A stretch of 15,589 nucleotides of DNA. Origin: Desulfobacterales bacterium. GTDB taxonomy: Bacteria > Desulfobacterota > Desulfobacteria > Desulfobacterales > Desulfosalsimonadaceae. The stretch's first letter is position 1. Each line of letters begins with the position of its first letter. Where the stretch lies: the NCBI GenBank assembly GCA_007127175.1, contig SKZX01000284.1, forward strand, positions 1-15,589. The letters run 5' to 3'. Below are positions 6,061 to 14,034 of this stretch, piece by piece. Position numbers and translations under genes: made by a program. Under the pieces are notes generated by a model. It was not told the DNA's origin. It worked only from the letters and a program-made list of their open reading frames with translations, and did not search any database.

Positions 6061-8475
6061 ATGACCATTACAGCGAGAAGCAAGACACTTCGGGATGAAA
6101 CCTGCATCAAGTCGCTCGGGCGCATATCCGATCAGCGCACCGTGCGTGAAGGACTTTCCATTTGCCTGGAACGGGCAAGAATCATGACCGACGTTTTCAA
6201 GGAAACCGAGGGAGAGCCCATGTGCATCCGGAGGGCCAAGGGGTTGGCTGCGGTCCTGGACAACATGACGCTCTTTGTCCGGGATCGGGAATTGCTGGTG
6301 GGCTGCTTTTCCTCTTCTGAAAAAAGTCTTCCGACCTACCCGGAGCTCTACTGGCGCTGGCTTGAAAAAGCGGTTGACAACCTGCCCGACTACGCCGCCA
6401 TGCTGTCGCCCGCGGAAAAAGCGGAGCTAAAGGAAATCCATGCCTATTGGAAACCCTTCAGCATCCATGGCAGGGAACGGGCGTACATACCACCCGGCCG
6501 GAGCTGGCGGATCGGTGATTTTATCAGCGGCGGCTGGATGTGGCAGTGGGAAATATCAACGCCCGACTACAAAAAGATTCTCCGGAAAGGCCTCTACGGC
6601 ATCATCGAAGAAATCAATGAAAAGTATGAAGCCGTTGCCGCGGACATTTCCCGGCCCACCCGGGACCGGATGCGGCAGATGGATGAGCTCAAGGCCATGA
6701 AGATCAGTGTGGACGCAGCTGCCCGATGGGGCCTGCGCTATGCGACACTCCTCGAACTGCACCGCCAGGAGGAGACAGACCCCCTGCGTTGCAAAGAACT
6801 GGATCGCATGATTTCCGTCCTTTCCCAGGTGCCGTCCGGACCTGCCAGGAACTTTCATGAAGCCCTTCAATGTTTTATTCTTATAACGTTTATCATCAAT
6901 TACATTGACCAGCCCCAGGTGGGAAACGGCATTCGGTTTGACGAGGTGCTGGGGCCCTATTACGAAAAGGACCTCGCCGATGGGTTGCTGACGCCGGCGC
7001 AAGGCCGGGAACTCGTTGAAGCCGTTTGGATCAAGATGCAGGAAGGCGGGTATGTCCAGCCGCCCCAATGGGTAAACAACGGCGGGGGCGGCCTTGGCTT
7101 CCAGACCATCACGTTCGGCGGAACGGACAGCGAGGGTCGCGACATCACCAACGCCCTGACCCATCTCGGCCTCGAGGTGACCGGAGACCTGCAGACCATC
7201 GCCCCCCAGGTGGCCGTCCGCATCCACGACAACACCCCGCAATCGCTTTACGAATCCATTTTTCGCTGCGTTCGCACCGGGTGTTCGCAGCCGGCCATTT
7301 TCAATGACAACGTCAACGTGCCGCGATTGACGGAGCTTGGCGCCGCCCTTGAAGATGCCCGCGGATATTCCATAAACAACTGCATGCAGCCCGTGATCCC
7401 CGGAAAGAATATTCACTACCGGGCCGGCCACAGCGGCGGTTTTCTGCTGCCCATGTGCCTGACGCTCGCCCTGTCCGGCGGCCGGTTCGATATCATGCAG
7501 GGAAAACTGTCCGGCAAACGGGTGGGGTACCCCACACCGGACATAACTGAAATGAAGTCCTTCAAAGATGTGTGGGATGCGTTCTGCATGCAGGTGGAAT
7601 ATGCCGGCGAAACCCTCACCATGCTGGCGAACATCGCCGACGAACTGCTCCGGGAATACATCCCCAGGCCCTTTCTGTCGGCCATTTTGGAGGGGAACAT
7701 CGAAAAAGGTTGCGATATGCGGGACTGGGAGTTCCTGGGCCTTCGCCACCACCTGGTTTTCGGTGTAAACAATGCCGCTGAAGGGCTCTGTGCCATAAAA
7801 AAACTGGTCTTTGAAGAAAAAAAGCTTACCCTCGATGCCTTTGTGGCGGCTGTTGAAGCCAATTACGACGGGGACGCCCTGAAAATTTTAAACCTGATAA
7901 ACGAGCGCGTTCCCCGCTTCGGCAACGACGACGATTACGTGGACCAGATCACGGTTGAGATCATGCGAACGGTGAAAGCGGTGTGCGGCCGCTCCATTGA
8001 CATTTACGGCAACCCCTACGTGCTCGACGGCACCACCGCTTCGGCGCCGATCGGGGCCGGCATGATCCTCAACGCCACCTTTGACGGCCGCAAGGCGAAC
8101 GAGCCTTTCCATGACGGCAGCATTTCCCCCGTTCAGGGACATGATACCGCCGGTCCCACGGCGACCATTCGCTCTGTTGCCAAAGTCAAAACCCGGGAAT
8201 CCGGAAATCTGCTTTTGAATCAGAAATTCATGCCTGAGTTTTTTGACCCAAAGCACTACCCTGTCATGGCGGGCTACCTTAAAACCATCATGGATTTGGG
8301 GGTTCATCACGTTCAGTTTAATTGCGTTGACCGTCAAACCCTTGAAAACGCAAAGCTGAACCCTGAAAAACACAAGGACCTGATCGTTCGGGTAGCCGGG
8401 TATTCCGCTTATTTCATCGACCTGGACAACCGCATGCAGGATGAGATCATCAAACGGACCGAACAGCGGTTTTAA
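6061..8475 (+). CDS. Glycyl radical enzyme of the pyruvate formate-lyase superfamily, function unknown
   Basis: An 804-residue cytoplasmic enzyme. The C-terminal radical site RVAGYSAYF (Gly780) is preceded by family blocks FDGRKANEP, GPTATIRSVAK and HHVQFN. The thiyl cysteine is Cys441 in NNCMQPVIPGK. That segment resembles the GCVEPxxPGK loop of GRE dehydratases, C-S lyases and arylacetate decarboxylases, but the catalytic Glu two residues after Cys is Gln443 and the preceding Gly is Asn. Fumarate-adding enzymes (BssA type) also lack this Glu, but as I recall they read CMSPG. The enzyme therefore matches no known class at this position. I chose Met at 6061, with CAGGAGA 8 nt upstream, over the ATG at 6028, which has no ribosome binding site. 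The activase follows 5 nt downstream. Expression is predicted to need sigma-54. GRE identity is near certain; substrate and reaction are unknown. Confidence 0.95.
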   Translation: MTITARSKTLRDETCIKSLGRISDQRTVREGLSICLERARIMTDVFKETEGEPMCIRRAKGLAAVLDNMTLFVRDRELLVGCFSSSEKSLPTYPELYWRWLEKAVDNLPDYAAMLSPAEKAELKEIHAYWKPFSIHGRERAYIPPGRSWRIGDFISGGWMWQWEISTPDYKKILRKGLYGIIEEINEKYEAVAADISRPTRDRMRQMDELKAMKISVDAAARWGLRYATLLELHRQEETDPLRCKELDRMISVLSQVPSGPARNFHEALQCFILITFIINYIDQPQVGNGIRFDEVLGPYYEKDLADGLLTPAQGRELVEAVWIKMQEGGYVQPPQWVNNGGGGLGFQTITFGGTDSEGRDITNALTHLGLEVTGDLQTIAPQVAVRIHDNTPQSLYESIFRCVRTGCSQPAIFNDNVNVPRLTELGAALEDARGYSINNCMQPVIPGKNIHYRAGHSGGFLLPMCLTLALSGGRFDIMQGKLSGKRVGYPTPDITEMKSFKDVWDAFCMQVEYAGETLTMLANIADELLREYIPRPFLSAILEGNIEKGCDMRDWEFLGLRHHLVFGVNNAAEGLCAIKKLVFEEKKLTLDAFVAAVEANYDGDALKILNLINERVPRFGNDDDYVDQITVEIMRTVKAVCGRSIDIYGNPYVLDGTTASAPIGAGMILNATFDGRKANEPFHDGSISPVQGHDTAGPTATIRSVAKVKTRESGNLLLNQKFMPEFFDPKHYPVMAGYLKTIMDLGVHHVQFNCVDRQTLENAKLNPEKHKDLIVRVAGYSAYFIDLDNRMQDEIIKRTEQRF

Positions 8476-8480
8476 TACAC

Positions 8481-9398
8481 ATGGTTGAAAATAACAGCGT
8501 CGGCACAATATTCAATATTCAGCCCTTCAGCATTCACGACGGTCCGGGGCTCCGGACCACGCTGTTTTTGAAGGGCTGTCCCCTGCACTGCCCCTGGTGC
8601 TCCAACCCGGAGTCCATCCTGGCTGCCATCCAGGTCAAACTCTCGCTGGAAAAATGCCAGCAGTGCGGCATCTGTGTTGAAACCTGCGCGGAAAACGCCC
8701 TCACCCTTGATGAAAACCAAAAGCCGAGACTGGATATTTCCTGCTGCAATCAATGTCTGAAATGCGTGGAATCCTGCCCGTCAGGGTGTATATCAACGAT
8801 CGGGCGGAAAACGACGGCAGACACCGTGGTGTCCGAACTGCTGAAGGACGCGCCGTTTTACAGCAATACCGGCGGCGGGGTGACCCTATCCGGCGGGGAG
8901 CCACTGGCGCAGCCGGATTTCACTGCAGCGGTGCTGGCGATGCTGAAGCGTGAGGGGATTCACACCGCGGTCGACACCACCGGTTTCGGGCTTCAGGGGC
9001 ATCTGGATGCGGTGCTGCCCCACACCGACCTGGTCCTGTTCGACATCAAGCACCTCGACTATGAACGGCACCGGCAGGTGGTGGGCGTTCCCAATGACCG
9101 CATACTGGAAAATCTGAAGATTGTGGCAGACCAAACCGGATTCTGGATCCGGGTTCCACTGATCCCCGGGTTCAACGATGATATAGAACTGGCGGACCGG
9201 ATCGTCGCCCTCGGCAAATCGACAGGCGCCGAAAGGGTTTGTTTCATGCCCGTTCACCGCTGGGGGGAGCACAAATACCCCTGCCTGGGCATGCCCAACA
9301 CCCTTGCCGGCATCCCTGGTTTCCCCGCGAAACGATCCCAAGCTTTTCAGGACCATTTCCGGCACATGTCCGATTATGTCTTTATCACTGGCGGTTGA
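8481..9398 (+). CDS. Glycyl radical enzyme activating protein (radical SAM, with two extra Fe-S clusters)
   Basis: The 305-residue protein has the activase motif CPLHCPWC, giving the radical SAM CxxxCxxC at Cys33/37/40. A ferredoxin-like insert carries two CxxCxxCx3C sets (Cys59-69 and Cys89-99) and is followed by SGGEP (137-141). It cleaves S-adenosylmethionine to abstract hydrogen from the glycine of its partner, here surely the GRE 5 nt upstream (Gly780). The two-cluster insert is typical of activases for GREs other than pyruvate formate-lyase, such as benzylsuccinate synthase or hydroxyphenylacetate decarboxylase. There is no clear Shine-Dalgarno, so translation probably follows on from the GRE gene. 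Length and motifs are complete. Confidence 0.95.
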   Translation: MVENNSVGTIFNIQPFSIHDGPGLRTTLFLKGCPLHCPWCSNPESILAAIQVKLSLEKCQQCGICVETCAENALTLDENQKPRLDISCCNQCLKCVESCPSGCISTIGRKTTADTVVSELLKDAPFYSNTGGGVTLSGGEPLAQPDFTAAVLAMLKREGIHTAVDTTGFGLQGHLDAVLPHTDLVLFDIKHLDYERHRQVVGVPNDRILENLKIVADQTGFWIRVPLIPGFNDDIELADRIVALGKSTGAERVCFMPVHRWGEHKYPCLGMPNTLAGIPGFPAKRSQAFQDHFRHMSDYVFITGG

Positions 9399-9485
9399 AA
9401 GGAAAAACCGGGCTCAGCGCGCGGCATCGGAAACGGCGCAAAGATGCCCTATCATATGCAACCTGTTCTTGGCTGGGGAGAATCA

Positions 9486-10640
9486 ATGGACTTTTCACTG
9501 AGCAAATCACAAATTGAAATACAAAAAGCCGCTTCAGCCTTTGCAAAAGGGGAGTTCGACAAGGATGCCGGCTTGAAAATGGAAAAAGAAGGGCGCTATC
9601 CTGCAGAAACACTGCAAAAAGCATGCGACCTCGGGTTTATCGGGATTCATTTTCCCGAACAATACTTAGGTGCGGAACTGGGGCTTTTTGAAAACTGCCT
9701 CATATCCGAGTCCCTTTGCCGGAGGGACTCCACCATGGGCCTGGCCCTTTGCCTGACCGGTCCCGGTGCAGAATGCATTCTGCGTGCAGGCAATACCGCC
9801 CAGAAAGAAAAATACCTGCCAGGCGTTGCGGACGGTACGCTTTTCACAGCTATCGCCTTTGCTGAGACCGGCCAGGGTTTTGACCTGCGCGGCCTGAAGA
9901 CGACAGCCCTGAAAAACGGCGAGGGCTGGGTCATAAACGGGAAAAAACCGCTGGTGCTCAACGGTGGGACCGCCGGGGTATATATGGTCCTTTGCCAGAC
10001 CGACCCGGCAGCGGACAACCCCGACCCGCAGATGAGCCTGTTTGCCGTGGATGCAGACGCGGGCGGGCTGTCATGGAAAGACGCGGGCAGGCGCATCGGG
10101 TGCAACATGCTTTCCGCAGCGGATATTTTCCTTGACAATGTCCGTGTCGGCCCGGACAGCCTCGTGGGTGACAAGGGCGCCGGTTTGGCGCTGGCAAGTG
10201 CATGCTATAAGGAACTGCACGTCCTGCTGGCGGCACAGGCCGTGGGCATCGCCCAGGGCGCCTACGACCGCGCACTGGATTATATCCGGCAGCGGGAACA
10301 GTTCGGCAAAAAAATCGGCGCTTTTCACATCAGCTGGCACAAGATCGCGGACATGGCAACCCGGATTGAATATGCCCGGACCCTCGTTTACCGCGCGGCG
10401 TGGGCTTTCGACAGCGGAAAGCTCGATTATTCGCTGGCCGCCATGGCCAAGATGACAGCCGCTCAAACCGCCCTGGCGGTAGCTTACGAGGCGGTCCAGT
10501 TTTTCGGCGGGTATGGGTTTACAACGGAATATGAAGTTGAACATTTTTACAGGGACGCCAAATTCGTCGACCTGTTCCTGGGCAGCGCGAACACCCAGAA
10601 AGAACTGATAGCACAGATGATTCTTGGAAAAATGAAATAA
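9486..10640 (+). CDS. Acyl-CoA dehydrogenase-like flavoprotein, atypical active site
   Basis: A 384-residue protein with the full acyl-CoA dehydrogenase architecture: N-terminal helices, a beta domain, and a C-terminal FFGGYGFTTEYEVEHFYRDAK block. The flavin-contact motif, usually TEPxAGSD, reads AETGQGFD (126-133). The catalytic glutamate of medium-chain type enzymes is Leu365 (LFLGSANTQ instead of IYEGTxxIQ). However, Glu243 (YKELHVLLAAQAVG) aligns with the alternative base of isovaleryl-CoA and long-chain enzymes, so activity is possible. The start at 9486 follows GGGGAG; an ATG at 9444 lies in the intergenic stretch. The gene lies 87 nt after the activase and 31 nt before the second dehydrogenase. 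Substrate unknown. Confidence 0.85.
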   Translation: MDFSLSKSQIEIQKAASAFAKGEFDKDAGLKMEKEGRYPAETLQKACDLGFIGIHFPEQYLGAELGLFENCLISESLCRRDSTMGLALCLTGPGAECILRAGNTAQKEKYLPGVADGTLFTAIAFAETGQGFDLRGLKTTALKNGEGWVINGKKPLVLNGGTAGVYMVLCQTDPAADNPDPQMSLFAVDADAGGLSWKDAGRRIGCNMLSAADIFLDNVRVGPDSLVGDKGAGLALASACYKELHVLLAAQAVGIAQGAYDRALDYIRQREQFGKKIGAFHISWHKIADMATRIEYARTLVYRAAWAFDSGKLDYSLAAMAKMTAAQTALAVAYEAVQFFGGYGFTTEYEVEHFYRDAKFVDLFLGSANTQKELIAQMILGKMK

Positions 10641-10671
10641 TACAGGGCTTTCGCCTGAAGGAGGAACGGGA

Positions 10672-11817
10672 ATGGATATTCTGCAATATACGGCGGCACA
10701 CACGCAATTCCGGGAGCGGCTTCGTGAATTCTGCCAGAGAGAAATCATCCCTTATGTGGACCAGTGGGAAGCCGCCCACATCGTCCCCAAAAGCGTATGG
10801 AAGAAAATGGGCGCGGAAGGCTTTTTGTGCACCAACGCCCCGGTAGCCTATGGCGGTCACGGCCTGGATTTCCTGTATTCAGTCATCGTGGCCGAGGAAA
10901 TGACCCGAACGAACCACACGGGCCTTGCCGCGACCGTTCACAGCGACGTCGTCGTCCCCTACATTGTTTCGTACGGCGCCGAAGCCGTCAAAAAGAAATA
11001 TATTCCCGGGTGCACGTCAGGGGACATCATCACCGCAATTGCCATGACCGAACCCGATGCCGGCAGCGACGTGGCCGCCATGACCACGACAGCCGTGGAA
11101 GTTGGCGGTGAAGTGGAGATCAACGGCTCCAAGACATTTATAACCAACGGCATCAATGCGGACCTGGTGGTTCTGGCCGCAAGGGACCCCGATGCCGAAA
11201 ACCCCCACCAGGCGGTATCCCTGTACCTGGTGGAGGACGGGACGCCCGGTTTCGAGCGCGGCCGTCAGCTGGAAAAAATGGGCTGGAACAGCCAGGATAC
11301 GGCCGAACTCTTTTTCAACAAATGCCGGATCCCCCTGGAAAACCGCCTGGGCGAAAAAAATATGGGCTTTGTCATGCTGATGGAAAAGCTGCAGCAGGAA
11401 CGGCTCATGTGCGCTGTATCTGCCCAGTTTGCCATCGAATTTATCGTGGAAGCAGCTGTGTCGCACTGCAAAACGACAACGGATTCAAAGGGAAAGCCGC
11501 TTTCCAAGTACCAGGGTCTGAATTTTCAGCTGGTCGAGATGATGACCAATGCCCATGTCGGCAGGGTTTTTATGGAAAAACTGGTGGCCGACCACATGGA
11601 AGGGCTAAACGTTGCCCGGGAAACCTGCATGGCCAAATTTTGGCACACCGATCTCTCCCAGAAAACAGCAGGGCAGGCGCTGGATTTGTTCGGTGAGGCG
11701 GCACTGGCCGAGCGAAACCCCCTGGTCCGAAGCTGGCGCGACCTGCGGGTGCTGCCGATTTTTGCCGGTACCAACGAAATCATGAAGATCGTCGTCGGGA
11801 AAATGTCCGGCCTATGA
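10672..11817 (+). CDS. Acyl-CoA dehydrogenase (long-chain/isovaleryl-type active site)
   Basis: The 381-residue protein has a canonical flavin motif MTEPDAGSD (125-133), the substrate-side KTFITNG (154-160) and RQLEKMGWNSQDTAELFF in the middle. The catalytic base appears to be Glu243 in LQQERL, the position used by long-chain and isovaleryl-CoA dehydrogenases. The medium-chain position is Ala365 in PIFAGTNEIMK, as expected for that subgroup. It would introduce an alpha-beta double bond into an acyl-CoA and pass electrons to ETF. A strong AAGGAGG precedes the start. It is the last gene of the presumed GRE operon. Together with the atypical dehydrogenase upstream it could form a two-gene unit acting on one substrate. 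Confidence 0.92.
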   Translation: MDILQYTAAHTQFRERLREFCQREIIPYVDQWEAAHIVPKSVWKKMGAEGFLCTNAPVAYGGHGLDFLYSVIVAEEMTRTNHTGLAATVHSDVVVPYIVSYGAEAVKKKYIPGCTSGDIITAIAMTEPDAGSDVAAMTTTAVEVGGEVEINGSKTFITNGINADLVVLAARDPDAENPHQAVSLYLVEDGTPGFERGRQLEKMGWNSQDTAELFFNKCRIPLENRLGEKNMGFVMLMEKLQQERLMCAVSAQFAIEFIVEAAVSHCKTTTDSKGKPLSKYQGLNFQLVEMMTNAHVGRVFMEKLVADHMEGLNVARETCMAKFWHTDLSQKTAGQALDLFGEAALAERNPLVRSWRDLRVLPIFAGTNEIMKIVVGKMSGL

Positions 11818-11845
11818 CGTGAGGCTACCCGGGCGCCTACGCGCG

Positions 11846-11866
11846 GGAAGGACAAGAAACCCTTCC
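11846..11866. terminator. Weak hairpin between convergent genes
   Basis: GGAAGG at 11846-11851 and CCTTCC at 11861-11866 form a 6-bp stem with a 9-nt loop in the 75-nt gap between the end of the second acyl-CoA dehydrogenase and the end of the convergent PEBP-like gene. No T-run follows on either strand, so termination by this hairpin alone is uncertain. Confidence 0.25.
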
Positions 11867-11892
11867 GGGGGCGGACCAAAGGATGCCCTCGT

Positions 11893-12393
11893 CTATTTTC
11901 CGCGGGCGCGGCGGTAGCGCCCCATGAGCTCGCCCTGGGCCAGAATGCGCCCTGCAATGGCTTTCATAACCTGTTTTTTGGTGACCTTCGGACCGGGAAA
12001 CACCGGACTGAAGTCAAGGGCATAGAGCCTGAAATAGTAGCGGTGTTCACCGAACGGCGGGGCAGGACCACCATACCCGAAGGTCTTGAAGGAAGACAGG
12101 CCCTGGCGGATGCCGCCGGGAAGGGCTTCCTCCGGCGGAAGCCCTTCTTCAAGCGCCGTAACCGTTGGCGGGATGTTATAAACCACCCAATGGACCCACG
12201 TGATGATGGGCAGCAGCGGGGACGGGGCGTCCGGGTCGTCGGAGATCAGCGCCAGGCTGACGGTTTGATCGGGCACCGGACCCCATTCGATGGGCGGTGA
12301 GATGTTTTCGCCGTCGGCCGTGTACTTTGCCGGGATCGTGGCTCCGTTGGCAAAGGCAGGGCTCCTGAGGTCAAGTTTCTCGGGTATGTTCAT
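11893..12393 (-). CDS. YbhB/YbcL family Raf-kinase-inhibitor-like (PEBP) protein
   Basis: A 166-residue protein with the bacterial PEBP signature: DDPDAP (52-57), WVHWVVYNIP (66-75), GYGGPAPP (106-113) and HRYYFRLYALD (117-127). These residues form the anion/ligand pocket of the PEBP fold. Bacterial members have no settled role; ligand binding or protease/kinase modulation has been proposed. There is no signal peptide. I chose the ATG at 12393 because AAGGAG lies just upstream; the longer in-frame start at 12453 would overlap the carboxyltransferase gene. It follows that gene by 40 nt on the same strand and is probably cotranscribed. Its link to the pathway is unclear. Confidence 0.9.
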   Translation of the reverse strand: MNIPEKLDLRSPAFANGATIPAKYTADGENISPPIEWGPVPDQTVSLALISDDPDAPSPLLPIITWVHWVVYNIPPTVTALEEGLPPEEALPGGIRQGLSSFKTFGYGGPAPPFGEHRYYFRLYALDFSPVFPGPKVTKKQVMKAIAGRILAQGELMGRYRRARGK

Positions 12394-12433
12394 GGGTAAT
12401 ACTCCTTTTTCAAGTCCACTGAAAGACATACGC

Positions 12434-14011
12434 CTACAACGGGATGTTGCCATGCTTTTTCGGGAGTTTGGGTGAATGTTTGCCCGCCAGCATGGCCAGG
12501 GCCCGGATCAGGTAATGCCGGGTTTCTGCCGGGGTGATCACATCCTCCACATTGATATTGGACGACACGTCATATATCGGGTTGGCATAGGTCTGGCGGT
12601 ATTCCTTCAGTTTTTCCTCCAGAAATTCAGGGGTGACACCGGGCATCTTCGCATACAGCAGCATCACGGACTGCTCTGCCCCTAATATGCCGGTTTCCAT
12701 GATCGGCCAGTAAAGCACCAGGTCGGTGCCCAGGCCCGGCAGGACCCCCATGCCCAGGTTTCCGCCGCCGTATGCCTTGCGCAGGACCAGGGCAATGCGC
12801 GGCACCGTAGCCTCGCACAGGGCATAAAGCACCTTTGCGCCGTGGCGGATGATCCCGGCGTGCTCCTGGTCGGATCCGGGCATGTAGGCCGGCGTGTCCA
12901 CCAGCATCACCAGGGGAATGTTGAAGCAGTCGCAGAAACGGATGAACCGGGCCTGCTTGTCCGAGCTGTTCACGGTCATGGCCCCGGCCAGGACCATGGG
13001 TTGATTGGCGACGATTCCCACGGTTTTGCCGTCCAGCCGGCCGAACCCGATGACGACCTCGGCGGCGAACTCTTTCTTAATTTCGATGAACTCCCCGTCA
13101 TCCACGATGACCCGGATCACCTGCCGGATGTCATAGGACTTGTTGGACGACGTCGGCACCATCTCTTCCAGTTCATGGCACGCCCGGTCCGGGGGGTCGC
13201 TCGACACGTAGGCCGGCGGCGGGTCATCCGCGTTCAGGGGAAGAAAACCCAACAGGCGCTTGATTTCCTCAAAACAAGCGGCCTCGTCAGGGGCCCGGAA
13301 ATCGCAGGTCCCGGTCTGCCGGGCATGCACCTTGGCGCCGCCCAGGTCTTCCATGGAAATATCCTCGCCGGTCACCATCTTCACCACCATGGGTCCGGTA
13401 ATGAACATGTGGCTGATACGGTCCACCATGAAAACAAAGTCGGTCAGGGCCGGCGAATACACGGAGATCCCGCTGCAGGTGCCCAGTATCGCCGAAATCT
13501 GGGGGATCAGGCCGGAACCCCGCGTATTGGGCATGAACACCGATCCCCCGTGCTTTTCCGAAATATTGGAAAATATGGACCGCTTGTTCCGGCCCAGCCA
13601 GTCCAGCTCGTTGTAGTTGGGCAGCCGCGCACCGGGCGAGTCGTGCAGCCCGATCAGGGGCACCCCCATCTGGACGGCCCGCTCGATGGTCCGGTACATT
13701 TTGTAGCCGTGCTCGACCCCGATGGACCCCCCCCGGACAGTGCGGTCCTGGGAGTACACAAATACCTGCCGGCCGTCAACCGTACCGGACCCGGCCGCCA
13801 GGCCGTCGGCGGGAAGCTCGGATATGTGGCCGGCCAGCATGTTGATTTCCATGAAACTGTCCGGGTCCAGCAGCAGGTCAATCCGCTCACGGGCCGTGAG
13901 CTTGCCTTCACTGTGCTGTTTTTCGATTTTAGCGGGGCCGCCGCCAAGCCTTACACGTTCACGGGCCGATTCCAACTCTTCAAGCCGCTGCTCAAAAAAA
14001 GTCTTGTTCAT
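12434..14011 (-). CDS. Acyl-CoA carboxylase carboxyltransferase (beta) subunit, divergent
   Basis: The 525-residue protein spans the whole PccB/MmdA-type carboxyltransferase: N-terminal KLTARERIDLLLDP, first oxyanion-hole region QDRTVRGGSIG (88-98), GSGLIPQI, SPALTDFVFMV, IIRHGAKVLYA and the C-terminal KKHGNIPL. Such subunits move CO2 between biotin and an acyl-CoA, as part of a carboxylase or of a sodium-pumping decarboxylase. The second hole reads AYGGGNLGM (413-421) where propionyl-CoA carboxylase has AYGGAYDVM, so the residue matching the specificity Asp422 of PccB is Leu419. The substrate is therefore probably not propionyl-CoA. No biotin carboxylase or biotin carrier gene is in the window. 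The start follows AGGAGA, 23 nt after the regulator's stop. Confidence 0.88.
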   Translation of the reverse strand: MNKTFFEQRLEELESARERVRLGGGPAKIEKQHSEGKLTARERIDLLLDPDSFMEINMLAGHISELPADGLAAGSGTVDGRQVFVYSQDRTVRGGSIGVEHGYKMYRTIERAVQMGVPLIGLHDSPGARLPNYNELDWLGRNKRSIFSNISEKHGGSVFMPNTRGSGLIPQISAILGTCSGISVYSPALTDFVFMVDRISHMFITGPMVVKMVTGEDISMEDLGGAKVHARQTGTCDFRAPDEAACFEEIKRLLGFLPLNADDPPPAYVSSDPPDRACHELEEMVPTSSNKSYDIRQVIRVIVDDGEFIEIKKEFAAEVVIGFGRLDGKTVGIVANQPMVLAGAMTVNSSDKQARFIRFCDCFNIPLVMLVDTPAYMPGSDQEHAGIIRHGAKVLYALCEATVPRIALVLRKAYGGGNLGMGVLPGLGTDLVLYWPIMETGILGAEQSVMLLYAKMPGVTPEFLEEKLKEYRQTYANPIYDVSSNINVEDVITPAETRHYLIRALAMLAGKHSPKLPKKHGNIPL

Positions 14012-14034
14012 GCATATTTCTCCTGTCAGGCGTG

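Noticed and set aside
6556..7752. 398-codon minus-strand open frame
   Set aside because: It is antisense to the glycyl radical enzyme, with no recognisable domain or ribosome binding site.
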